Source: Lingula anatina (lineage: Eukaryota > Brachiopoda > Lingulata > Lingulida > Lingulidae). Taken from it: DNA of 64,000 nt. The translations under genes and the position numbers were made by a program. Below the pieces are notes generated by a model. That model saw nothing but the letters and a program-made list of their open reading frames with translations. It was not told the DNA's origin and did no database searches. The DNA lies in assembly GCF_001039355.2 (NCBI RefSeq), contig NW_019775528.1, forward strand, positions 262,853 through 326,852. Direction: 5' to 3'. This document shows positions 13,719 to 26,600 of this stretch, one piece after another (positions within the stretch are counted from its first letter, which is position 1; each line of letters opens with the position of its first letter).

Positions 13719-15083
13719 AAGTAACTGAATTATATCATGTCACATTTTTGCAAGATTTTTATTTTCAGTGATATACTCTTTTGAAAAACGATATTTTAAA
13801 AAGTTCTTAATCGAACTTACTGTTTCTATATAAGTACTCCTGAAATGAGCAGATTCTCAAGAGGTCCAGCTTTTTATGGAAAACCTAAGCAAACTGTCAC
13901 AGTAGAAATGTAAATGTACTCATTCTAATTTCCACTGGTAGTTGTTGACATTGAAGAACTATCAGGACAAAATTGTTATTCTTGGATCTAAGTACAGCAT
14001 TTGTGTCCTTTGATTTTGGAATGATGATATAATCTAATCATTTCCTTGTTTGTGATCTACTTACTAGTACCATGTTCCTCATTCTTCACCCAGTTGACCT
14101 TCAAAAAGTCAACTGTCCCCTTTGCCAGTAATCTATGAGAAAAACCCAGCTTTAGAATAAGATCCTTTTTATCTTAAAGACATCTTGTTCAAAATGTGGT
14201 TACCTGTCACTGATCTACAGAAAACCCCTTTTTTTACACTCAACCAGCTCCTACATAGTAGCACAAAAATTCATACGTTAGTATTCCTCTTTACATTTTT
14301 TTATACTTGTATGTACTGTATAAACTTACACATGGATGTTACATGTTTAAAATGGAATTCAAGTCAGCTATTCAACTTGATATGGGGGTCTCTCAAATCT
14401 TTTTCTTACCTTTCACGTCCTCTAGTGGATCTGTAAGTGTTGAAAAGCTATAAATTATATTTTGCCATTGACATCACTGTGAATGAGGTAAAGATTGGGT
14501 AAGGCTCGTCTATCGGTTATGCTGCCATGAAATTGTTCACCCATTGAAGATGGCCATTAACCCCATAATTAGGTTAAATTATATTTCCCACCGGAAAAGA
14601 CAAAACTTTAAATTAATGATCCCTGGCTTACTTCTTACATTCAAAGAACTAGGTAAGAGGTGAGCAAAGGTATTGATGGCTCCAAAAATGCAGCTAATTT
14701 GCCATCTATACTTATACCTCTCAATCAATAGCACATATAGAACATATCCAAAAAATGTAAGTAAGAGTGATAACACACAAATTTTAGGGCAACATCAGCT
14801 CCCTGGTTTGATAGATGCCTGCACCTTTTTTAAATGATAGATGAAATTGAGCCTCAAACCACTGCCATAAAATTATTTATAGCTGGAAAAAAAGAGAGCA
14901 GACTTTTGAGATATTACCTTTGTCACAACTGTACAATATCAAATGATAATTTAACTAAAAGCTGTGTCAGTCAGTCAGTCTAGGATCTTTAAATGGAGAG
15001 ATAAACAGTGTGGGGAACTGAAAGTCAGCATGAACCCTCATTCAGTGGCTTGCCCTTCAAACAATAAGATAATTAGTACCACC
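13719..15083 (+). repeat. Duplicated block, copy A
   Basis: This 1.36 kb block is almost identical to 15085-16445. Differences are scattered substitutions and small indels: copy B has about 11 extra bases near 15397 and lacks three bases in the CAGCTCCTACATAG region. Copy A runs straight into the single N at 15084. The pattern is that of two alleles placed end to end. No conserved protein is encoded; the matching open frames in both copies follow from the DNA identity. Confidence 0.9.
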
Positions 15084-15084
15084 N
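15084..15084. other. Assembly gap or contig join (single N)
   Basis: A single undetermined base sits exactly between two near-identical 1.36 kb sequences. It is best read as a scaffolding join of overlapping or allelic contigs, not as one ambiguous base. Confidence 0.85.
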
Positions 15085-16445
15085 AAGTAACTGAATTATA
15101 TCATGTCACTTTTTTGCAAGATTTTTGTTTTCAGTGATATACTCTTTTGAAAAACGATATTTTAAAAAGTTCTTAATCGAACTTACTGTTTCTATATAAG
15201 TACTCCTGAAATGAGCAGATTCTCAAGAGGTCCAGCTTTTTATGGAAAACCTAAGCAAACTGTCACAGTAGAAATGTAAATGTACTCATTCTAATTTCCA
15301 CTGGTAGTTGTTGACATTGAAGAACTATCAGGACAAAATTGTTATTCTTGGATCTAAGTACAGCATTTGTGTCCTTTGATTTTGGAATGATGATATATTC
15401 CTGTTTAATCTAATCATTTCCTTGTTTGTGATCTACTTACTAGTACCATGTTCCTCATTCTTCACCCAGTTGACCTTCAAAAAGTCAACTGTCCCCTTTG
15501 CCAGTAATCTATGAGAAAAACCCAGCTTTAGAATAAGATCCTTTTTATCTTAAAGACATCTTGTTCAAAATGTGGTTACCTGTCATTGATCTACAGAAAA
15601 CCCCTTTCTTTACACTAAACCAGCTACATAGTAGCACAAAAATTCATACGTTAGTATTCCTCTTTACATTTTTTTATACTTGTATGTACTGTATAAACTT
15701 ACACATGGATGTTACATGTTTAAAATGGAATTCAAGTCAGCTATGCAACTTGATATGGGGGTCTCTCAAATCTTTTTCTTACCTTTCATGTCCTCTAGTG
15801 GATCGGTAAGTGTTGAAAAGTCATAAATTATATTTTGCCATTGACATCACTGTGAATGAGAAAAAGATTGGGTAAGGCTCGTCTATCGGTTATGCTGCCA
15901 TGAAATTGTTCACCCATTGAAGATGGCCATTAACCCCATAATTAGGTTGAATTATATTTCCCACCCGAAAAGACAAAACTTTAAATTAATGATCCCTGGC
16001 TTACTTCTTACATTCAAAGAACTAGGCAAGAGGTGAGCAAAGGTATTGATGGCTCCAAAAACGGAGCTAATTTGCCACCTATACTTATATCTCTCAATCA
16101 ATAGCACATATAGAACATATCCAAAAAATGTAAGTAAGAGTGATAACACACAAATTTTAGGGCCACATCAGCTCCCTGGTTTGATATATGCCTGCACCTT
16201 TTTTAATGATAGATGAAATTGAGCCTCAAACCACTGCCATAAAATTATTTATAGCTGGAAAAAAAGAGAGCAGACATTTGAGATATTACCTTTGTCACAA
16301 CTGTACAATATCAAATGATAATTTAACTAAAAGCTGTGTCAGTCAGTCAGTCTAGGATCTTTAAATGGAGAGATAAACAGTGTGGGAAACTGAAAGTCAG
16401 CATGAACCACATTCAGTGGCTTGCCCTTCAAACAATAAAATAGTT
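15085..16445 (+). repeat. Duplicated block, copy B
   Basis: This is the second copy of the block at 13719-15083. It begins immediately after the N with AAGTAACTGAATTATATCAT, exactly as copy A does, and similarity ends at CAAACAATAA(A/G)ATA. It lies upstream of the dehydrogenase gene, probably in its first intron or promoter region. Confidence 0.9.
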
Positions 16446-17585
16446 ACACTTGTATTTTGCAAACATGTATGCTTGCCTGTATTCTTTGTCCTTTTTATCC
16501 CAATTGGCAAACAGTTGGAAATGCCATTTATGTCTACCATTGTATATACCTATAGCATTTTATATTTTATGTGCAGTTATATTCCACATTCAGATTATTA
16601 TTTTGTTAAAATGATTTATCTGGTGCCAGATATTGTAGCGTAGTCTGTTTCTGTTTGTGAAGAAGTGTTACTGTCATGACACTGACTCTCATTGTGCAAA
16701 CACGATCTATGGAACAAGCCCATTTAGAGATTTAAGAAAGACCTTCAGGAATCATGAGGGGATGTAAAGGGTGCCCCCCCCCCCAACCCCCACCACCACC
16801 ATTATTTTGGACATCCGGTTTCAAAATCCTGGCTAAACTCCTGGTTTCATGTGTTCAAAGACGTTTCCGTTATCTTAAAGAAAATTGTATTTTGTTGAAA
16901 AGCAGCCATGAATTTTCACTGCTTTAAATTGCCTACATTTTGATTAAATTAAATTTTATGGTATATCAGAGTTTTATAAACAATTACTTTTCAAGAGTTA
17001 AGATGCCACATTAAACAGGTCTAAAATAGTCTTTTTTTTAGCTTTTAATTTAAAATTTAATAAATTAGCTTTTTTCTCTGCCATGATTTTAAAGCTGCAC
17101 ACATAAGATTCAGCTGAAATTCTCTGTGCAGTTTGCATGGATACATGTTATGATGTTCAAATACCATTATCACCATAATATATGTATCGTCCCTCGAGGT
17201 ATCTGCTTTAAATGTCATTTTCCTTATTTGAGCATGGCCTTATGTGGAAAAGAAAATATGAAGTTTATTAGCTAGGTCATAAATATTGATGCTAACCAAG
17301 AGTGCTTTTAAGAAATAAGGTCATAGAACTGGTGTATGCTGCTGAATTCTTTTTTTTTTTTTAATTTGATTCTACTCACAGATTTGACAGCAAGGGAAAC
17401 ACCATTATTTTTTCCCATGTTAGTTATACATAAGGGCAGTCCATCTCTCTTCTAGGTCATGCTAAGTAGAGCTTGAAATACAAGTAAAAATATTGAATGT
17501 TACTTGAGGTGGTGTACTGCCACTGATGCATACACTGTTACATTGTCTGCTTGTTTAGTAGTCTTTTTTCTTTGACATTTTGCAG
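16446..17585 (+). other. Sequence upstream of the dehydrogenase start exon
   Basis: No coding exon was seen. The acceptor TTTTGCAG|GATTAAAGG at 17585/17586, 55 bases before the ATG, implies that the gene has at least one non-coding 5' exon further upstream and that this stretch is intron. A possible donor (GAAAAG|GTAAGG at 13604) lies beyond the duplicated block. There is a C-run at about 16775-16786. Confidence 0.5.
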
Positions 17586-17640
17586 GATTAAAGGCGAACA
17601 AATACTGTGTTAAAGGAATACATTATAGCAACACAATAAA

Positions 17641-20600
17641 ATGTCCAGGTGGAATTCAGCAAAACGCCTTGTTTTATATGGCCTAGCTGCAGGTGGCGTT
17701 GGAACAGCATCAGTATACATGATATCAAATAGGAGGAAGCATATTGCACAGGTAAGTTTAATAAAAAGTAAATTTTCTTTTGTATTACTCTGTCTAAAAT
17801 ACATTAATTGAGTCTTATAGCTTCACAAATGTATGTTTCAGCTATATTAAAGAAAGATGTGTATTAATGAAGATTTAAACTTTAAAAATGAATTTATAAG
17901 AAGAGCCAAAAATAATCCATCTTGAGTTGAAAGCTGAATGGTAAAATAAAAATTGTAGAAATATCAAAAACAGTTGGTAACCTTAAGTATTCCTCCCATG
18001 ATATGTTTTTTATGATAATAATTCCGTAGTCCTCGGGTATTAGCTGTAGCGGCTCAAAGCACAAGTTGTCCTCACTGACCTTTGTATGAAATGCAGCAAG
18101 CAAAACTGACACCGCAAGAATTATTTATGATGAATCTGTTACTTAAAAAGTACCCATGTAGATTAGGGCCTTCTTTAGTAGGATAAAACATTGTTTAAAT
18201 ATAATATTTTAGTTTATTGGTATTATATTATATTATATTATATTATATTATATTATATTATATTATATTATATTATATTATATTATATTATATTATATTA
18301 TATTATATTATATTATATTATATTATATTATATTATATTATATTATATTATATTATATTATATTATATTATATTATATTAAATTAAAATACCAAAATGTC
18401 TTGATTCATGAAAATCTGTAATTGATAAAATGTTTTTGTTATTTTTAGGATAACCCAAATGTATCTGCTGAGAGGTTGAACCAGCCCCTGCCTACAAGAG
18501 AGGAACAACTGGCCTCCCTGGAAAATGACCAGTTTGATGTGTTGGTGATAGGAGGAGGAGCCACAGGGGCAGGAGTTGCTTTAGATACTACAAGCAGAGG
18601 TATATCTATAGCCTTTTTTTTCCTTTTTTAGAAAAAAAACATCTTGTCTCAGTCAAGGTTTTCCTTTGTTTAAGAACAACAAGAACTGCACTTTACATTC
18701 TTGGGCTTATTCATTTAAATTTATTCACGTAAGTTATTAGAAAATTGTTTGAATGATGAAAGTTTTTTGTTAATTAGACAAAAATGGAAATTTGTCCTCT
18801 AAAGACTGTTAGAACAGATAATTTTTGTGCATCCATGTGTATGAAAGGGCTATTTTAGCATTGAAAACAGTCAATTCAACTAAAATTGTACTTGATTTTT
18901 TTAAAAAAGAAACATTTATTTTAGGTTTGAAGACTGCCCTTGTGGAAAAGTTTGATTTTTCTTCTGGGACAAGCAGTCGCAGTACAAAGTTAATTCATGG
19001 AGGAGTGCGTTACCTACAAAAGGCAGTTTTTAATTTGGATTTGGAACAGGTAAGAATATTTAAGTGAAAAAGGTAGAAATACTAAGGAAGTCAGGTTATA
19101 TATTGAAGTAACAATTAAAGTTTCCAGTTGTGTTTTCAAAATTAATATCCAGCAGGAACTCAAATATTGTAAACAGGTAGAGTTGTGAATAGAAACAGTT
19201 ATGTGACACATCTCAGATTAAGGGGCTATGATAATGTAAGACTTCTGTGTTTTAGTACCGAATGGTGAAAGAAGCCTTAGCAGAAAGGGCGAACCTCCTA
19301 AAGATTGCTCCACATCTCTCGTATCCATTGCCCATTATGTTGCCTATCTACAAGTAAGTTTTCCTATAAAGAAAAACACTTTAATATTGAATATACTAAA
19401 ATAATACAAAATATAATTGACACATCCAATAGAAATTAAAGTCGATTTTTTAAAGAGATTCATGTTGACTGCTTACCATGACGAGATGCAGACAATTAGA
19501 CTTTTTCTTAAAAGATAAAAGTCAAATTAAGTAAAGGTTTATCTTTTTATTTCATTTCCATTTATTTGGATAGGTAGGTAGTTTTCTATTTTGATTTAAT
19601 TATTATCTCCTTTTTGATCAGATGGTGGCTTGTTCCTTACTACTGGGCAGGAATCAAGTGCTATGATTTGGTGGCAGGAAAACAAACACTGAAATCAAGT
19701 TATCTGCTTTCAAAGAGTCAAGCCTTAGAACTATTTCCAATGTTGAAGAAGGACCAATTGGTGAATGCTTTGGTGTATTATGATGGTAAGTATTCACTGT
19801 TAAATATCCATCCCATCGTTATTATAATGTAGTGATTCTTATGTCAAGCAAAAGTTGAGTCTACTGTTTATGGCATTTCACATGTTATTTTTAGGTATGA
19901 ATACTGCATATTGCTTAACTTTTAAGCAGAATTTATTACTAGGTAGTTGTAGAGTTATTACTGTAGGTTGATTATAATCAATAACATATTGATATTAATA
20001 ATTGTGGAATTTATTAATATTTTCAGGTCAGCATAATGATGCCAGAATGAACATTGCCATTGCCCTAACTGCTGCTAGACTTGGGGCCTCCATTGCCAAT
20101 CATGTTGAGGTGACAGAAATTTTGAAAAGTGAAGATGAAAATGGGAAGCTTGTCTGCAGTGGTGCCAAGATGAAAGACCGCATTACAGGTGACTTGAAAT
20201 AATACATTTTTATCTCAAAGCTAATCTCACATATAAGTCGAGGATTATGATATTGTATAATTTGAGGGTTACCATCTGAGCAATGTAGATCTGCCATAAC
20301 ATTTTAATATATTGTATAATTTAAGGATTACCATCTGAACAATGTAAATCTGCTGTCACATTTTGTAAGTATGTATGCCATGTACCAGTAGGTGCTACTA
20401 CATTTTTTTTTTCATTTTTCATAGTGTCTGTTTTTTGCAGGCAAAGAGTTTGAGGTCAAAGCTAAATGTGTGATCAATGCCACTGGGCCATACACAGATT
20501 TAATCAGAACTAAAGATGACAAAACAATACCCAAAATTTGCCAGCCCAGTTCAGGAGTTCATGTTGTACTACCAGATTATTACAGGTGTGCTGTATGTGT

Positions 20601-23600
20601 AGAAATTGTTGTGAAAAGTGCACTGTTCTTATTGATTTTACCTCAGTCGTCAGAAAAAGGGTTTAACATCACAGTTAACAGTCAGTTTATCATATTAAAT
20701 TAGAGTTCTAAAGAAAGACAATATGCAATTTCTTTTAAAGAAAACCTTTTTAATGATAACAAAATGGCTATGTTTATAAAAGGCAAAAATGCTTCTATTT
20801 CTAGCCCAGAGAGAATGGGTCTCCTAGATCCATCTACCAGTGATGGCAGAGTAATTTTCTTTTTACCATGGCAGAAGGCCACTCTGGCAGGTAATTTCTT
20901 ATAGATCATTTATTTCTCCAGGAAACTTTTTTTCTTTAAAGTTAGTTTTCAGCTGCTGTCCACTATTATAGAAATACAACTTAAAACAGAAAACCTAGAT
21001 ATTTTAGACAGTAAGGGTATGTACCATAGACAAAAAACTTTGAAAATTGTTTCTTGGGCAAATTCATGCTGTATGCTAAATGAATGTATGCTATTTTAGG
21101 TACAACTGATAGGAAATGTGAAGTCACAGACAACCCTAGTCCATCAGAAGAAGAGATTGCTTTTATTTTACGTGAAATTCAAAAATATCTTGGCCCAGAT
21201 GTAGAAGGTATTGAATATTTTTACTCAAGGGATGCAGTAAGGGACTACTGGGTATCAGGACAATTCCCCCTCGGACAATTCCCCCCGGACTATTCCCCCC
21301 GGACAATTCCCCCCCGGACAATTCCCCCCCCCAGGACAATCCCCCCCAGACGATTCCCCCCCGAAGAATATATATATTTATATACAAATATAAAGTAAAG
21401 AATACAAAGTTCAAAGTTCTTTTCATCCATTTTTGAATATTTCTTAGTGTGATGATGCAAATCAAGGATAGATAATATTAATTCTATTAAACAATTTATT
21501 TTCTTGGAGTTCAAGTACATGAAATTTTCGAGATAGAAGTACAGAACATTTTATTAAAAATCTGATCAAAGAATATATATCTCCAGGTAAAGGAGGGGTA
21601 AACAGATGATCTCACTCATAAAGGTAGCCCTTTGATGAATTAACTGTTACTTTTAATTGCTTTATTTCTCCCCCCCCCCCCCCTTGATTCAGTAAGTCTT
21701 GAATCAAGGTGCAGCTCTAGGTATCCCTGTGACTATTTGTCACTTTTAATTGCTTGACCACCATCCACCACCCACCACACTAAAATATTTATAAAATATC
21801 TGTTTACCTGTTCATCTGTTTACCCCACCTTTACCTGAAGGATAGGTGGTTATACTTCCATTATATACTTAATAAATCTTCCTGTATTTGTACTCAATGA
21901 AAAGGGAATGCTATCTATCAAAATGGAATTTGCTTGCCAAGAATTAATAAATATTTGCTGAAAATGGGCTATCTTCAAAAGAAATTTTTTTTTTTGGGGG
22001 GGGGGGTATTCATTATTGATTTATTGTCAGTTTAGATTTAGGTATAAGCTACATATTTAGCATTGGCACATATCCCAGAAGCCAAGGGCAGTTTATGTCT
22101 GTGTGCAGATAGTGTGGAATTAAAAAAAGATTACCAGTCTAACATGAATTTCTTGCAATTTGGCATAAACAAGAAACTTAATTGGATGGCCTGGAAACAA
22201 AAATACTAGAATAAACTGAAAATGTAAAGTACATTTCATATGTATAATGTATGGGAAGTGAAGAAATAGCTGCATTGATTGGATTTGAACTGACTTTCAG
22301 TGCGCCGTGGTGATGTGCTGTCTGCATGGAGTGGCATTAGACCCTTGGTGTTAGACCCCAATGCTAAAGATACTCAGTCTATTGCCAGGAATCACATTAT
22401 TGAAGTCAGTGGAACCAACCTCATCACTATTGCAGGTTAGTAGTTGCAGCATTGCTTTGTGATATGAGTAACATTCTTCATTGCTTGAGTTATGTTCATT
22501 ACTACAGTAACCATACTTATAAGTATTTTGGAAGGCAGTTTGTCCCAGCATATGTTACAAATTGTACTATGAAAATATAATTTTATGATGAACTGCATAA
22601 TTATATTAGCTCTTTTTTTATGAGTAGAAGTTAATGAATAATGAAAACAAAACAATGAATTAAGCAAAGTAAAAATCATGTGGAACAATCTTCTATTCTG
22701 AGAAAACTATTCCAGCATGTTTTACAAATTACAGCATCATAGTATCACATGAAGATCAGAGAGTTGGTAATCTTACAAAAAAAATGTCCACATATATTTG
22801 TCCATGTTTTTTAATCTCAGGTGGTAAATGGACAACTTACCGCAGTATGGCAGAGGAGACTGTGGACAAGGCCATAGCTGTCTGCAATCTCAAGCCCAAA
22901 AATGGATGTGTGACTAAGGGCCTGTTACTTGATGGTGCTGCTGGCTGGACTCCTACTATGTTTATCAAGCTGGTGCAGGATTTTGGTCTGGAGAATGAGG
23001 TATTGTGAAAATAACATAACTCCCCCTCCCTGCCCCCCCCCCCCCCAAAAAAAAGTTTTTTTTTTTCATAAGCTTTATGCAGCACAAAAAAGGTTTGACT
23101 CTTTAGAGAAATTTTTCAAAGAAATTTAAAAAATTATTACATTCTGTTATGTATTCAGTTTGTTTTCCTTTCTTTTTCTCTCGCCAACACAGTACACACT
23201 GCCGTTTCAGGTTGCTCAACACCTCGCTGACACCTATGGTGATAAAGCTTTCAAAGTAGCTAAGATGTGCTCTCTGACTGGAAAGAGGTGGCCTGTGGTG
23301 GGCAAGAGATTGCATGAAGAGTTCCCTTATTTGGAGGCAGAGGTAAATGTGTTCACAGGGCTTGTAAGGGAAAATATTTTGGGATCTCAGGACACAGTTT
23401 CTATCTGTACTACAACCATTTTTCATTATATAGACACAGATAGTCTTTGAACATAGAGTCACAAGCATTGAAAATGCTGATCTTGTATCACTTCTACTTT
23501 AGGTCCGTTATGCGTGTCGTGAATATGCAAGGACAGCTGTGGATGTGATTGCACGGCGGACAAGACTCTCCTTCCTAAATGTCCATGCCTGTGAGGAGTC

Positions 23601-26600
23601 CTTGCCAAGAATTGTGGAAATTATGGGAGAAGAGTTGGGTTGGAATGCTGCAAAAAAGAAGGTTGTTTTATGAAATGGATGTATATATATATCCATTTTT
23701 GAAATGTTTTATGAAATATATATATATTGAGAGAGATGTTTAGGTTGTTAATTAGAAAGATCCCATTAAGTCATTCATCGATCAAAGTATCAATGCTGTA
23801 CTCTTAAAAATATAAATTGTCATTTTATATACATAAAAGTAAGTACAAGTGTATTATTGTAATGATTGCCCAAATTAATAGATTTATATTCAATAGATAA
23901 AAAAAGGTTTTTCAACAATAAGTTAACATTTTAGGAGGAAATTGAGCATGCCACAGTATTCCTCAGAAAAGAAATGGGTCTACAGCTAGGCAAAGGACTG
24001 AGGGATATACCTGTCAACCTTAGCAAGGGAGACATAGATAAATACATGAAGAAGTTCCGTGAGCTAGATGGAGACAACAAGGGCTACATTACAGTTAATG
24101 ATATCAGGAAACATTTGAAGGTAAATCCATCATTTTTCATTATATTTGTACAAAAAAAGTATTCTCAAGCTACTGTCTATGTGTGACTCTCAGTGTTAAA
24201 GCAGGTCATGTTAATTATCATATACAAACTGTATACTTTACATAGGCAAGTCAAAACATTAGTCCTTAAATGTGTCCCATTTCAAACAGAAAGTGTGTCC
24301 TATATTTTAAATCAACGTAATAATTTTATTGAATTAGAGTCATGATTTATGTGCTTTTAGTAATTTCTAGTTCAATTTTTTGTTCTTCTCTTGTAGTCTT
24401 GATACATTACATCCATTTTTTCAGGGTTATACATCTTTATCTATATAGATCATAATGGATTAAAAATTCAAGACATTTAACAAATGTAAATTGTGTTGAT
24501 GATTAATTGGATTTCACCCAGATGATTTTTATTTTGATAACTGTCTTTTTCCTGATTTTTTTCCTTAAAACATATATTCCCATGTTTTTGTGATTTAAAC
24601 AAGTGATTTAGCTTTCCATAATTATTTTTTGTTTCCCAGGAAGAGCCAGATTTATACTTAAGGGTATGATACAGTCTTGATAAGGGTTAACATTGCTTTG
24701 TACTGTATTCCTGCCTTGCAACTTGTGCCATTTCTCATTTTGTTCATTCGATGCTGCTACAGAGCACATTAATGGAGGGGTCACCACTCATCATTCAAGA
24801 AAAAGTCATCTGCATGAATTAAAAATGTAGATTTACAATTTTTTCACTGAAAAAAAAATTAAACATTCAAGTGTGATGCCTTACAATATTTGTAAATTTT
24901 GTTTGTTTGTTTTTTTGCTTTTTTGACTGTTTACAGTCCACTTCTGTTATAAAAATATGCAGACATTACAACGTACAAACTTGACTTTAAAAAAAGCACA
25001 AACTTGATTTGATAGCAGGCATCTAGTGAGTGATATGAGTAACTGGGGTTATTATCAGTTTTATTGTCCCCTGAATGTTTGCTTTGAAGCATGAACTAAA
25101 GCAGTGTTTTTGTGAGTGAGAGGATTTCGGTCTGATAAGTCTTTTACAACTTTTGCTTTAGATGACCAACAGAGACCATTGGCCTTGATTAAGAGAACTT
25201 TACCAAATGGCTGACTCACCTGGAAATCATTTCAAGCTTTACTAAATGGTTGTAACATTACTCATTGTTATTCATTGCTTTGAGTGCTAAATGGGAAATG
25301 TTGCTATTTATATTTTAGCTGTATGCACATATATGACCAGACTTTTAAGCTTCAGCTACTGCTTTATATGATATTCACTTTGATATTTGCTTCCTTTAGA
25401 TATGCATGATCATCATATAGTTATGGACCCCTGTATACAGAAACATCTGTTTGCCACAGACTTCATAGATCATGGTCAAATAGAGCTTTTTTTTCCAATG
25501 GGTAGGAGGTGGTTGAAAACAAGCTGTGAATTTTATGTTTGCATGTTGGAAAGGTATCAGATAATTGCAGTATTGGATGAGAACATCTGCACATTTGGTT
25601 CTCTAGGGAAGCTTCACTAAAATGTCTTAGACACTGCGTTCCCGTACCTTGATCAGTCTAGTAGCATGGAACGACCCATCTCAGAGGAAGTTTTTGCTAA
25701 AGTGCATTCAGCTTAAATGGCACTGATGTCTGGCACGCCTACTGAAGCTATTAGGGGGTAATCAACTATTGTTGAGCAGCTTCAGTAGGCGTGCCAGGCA
25801 TCTAAGCCACTGAAACTGTATGGAATGTATTGAGAATGCCGTGGGAGATGGCTTGATCCTGCTAGATTGATCTAGGTATGGGACTGGGGTCTTAAATGAA
25901 ATGCACTGTCCAAGTAATATTGTGTCTCTGCTTATTACGTCCATTTCTTAAGCATTTATAAAATATATTTAGTCTCATACCTCAGCATGATTGGTGACGG
26001 AGGCATATACTAAGTATTAGGTTTCACTTTAATTTGCAATAATCTCATTGTAACACATGTTGTTTTATATTCAAAATTATTTTTTTAGTAACTGCTACTC
26101 TCATTAGTAATATATTTCTGTTATAAATTAGACATTATAGTAGATAATGAAATACATTATAAATCAAGAAAAACTGAGCGAAAAAATCCATCTGAATTTT
26201 TGTTTGTAGGATACTTTTGGTGAAAGAAATCATTGGGAACTTTAGTTTCCACTGTTAAAAAAACATGCACATGCAAATGTTCACATCCAGGAACCACTCA
26301 ATGAAGTACTCCATGGAAACAATCATGCAAAGCCTAAAACTATAAATACGAATGTTAGACTCGGCAAATTTAGGTTGTAAGACTTGTTTTAAGTGCTTTA
26401 ATTTTTAGGTGATACATGTAAGATACGCACAAAGCATAAGAATGCTGTCTCCCTCATCACAGTGTTAGCATGTTATCTCTTAACCATAAAGTGATCAATG
26501 AGTTTCCACTATGCCACTCATTCTGATATGCTCATATTTTTAGACAGCACAAGTGACATAAAACATGACTTTTACAAATGTTTTTACAATTGGCTTTTCC

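Noticed and set aside
14185-14436. 83-codon plus-strand frame repeated almost unchanged at 15561-15809
   Set aside because: Conservation is explained by the near-identity of the whole 1.36 kb blocks, which includes non-coding parts; the product has no recognisable domain.
18191-18421. 76-codon frame of Tyr-Ile-Ile-Leu repeats
   Set aside because: Translation of the TATTA satellite inside a GPD2 intron.
21163-21465. Gly-rich minus-strand frame and Pro-rich plus-strand frame
   Set aside because: Both are translations of the C-rich minisatellite in GPD2 intron 9.
23103-23468. 121-codon minus-strand frame
   Set aside because: Antisense of GPD2 exon 12, which is confirmed by family similarity and phase.
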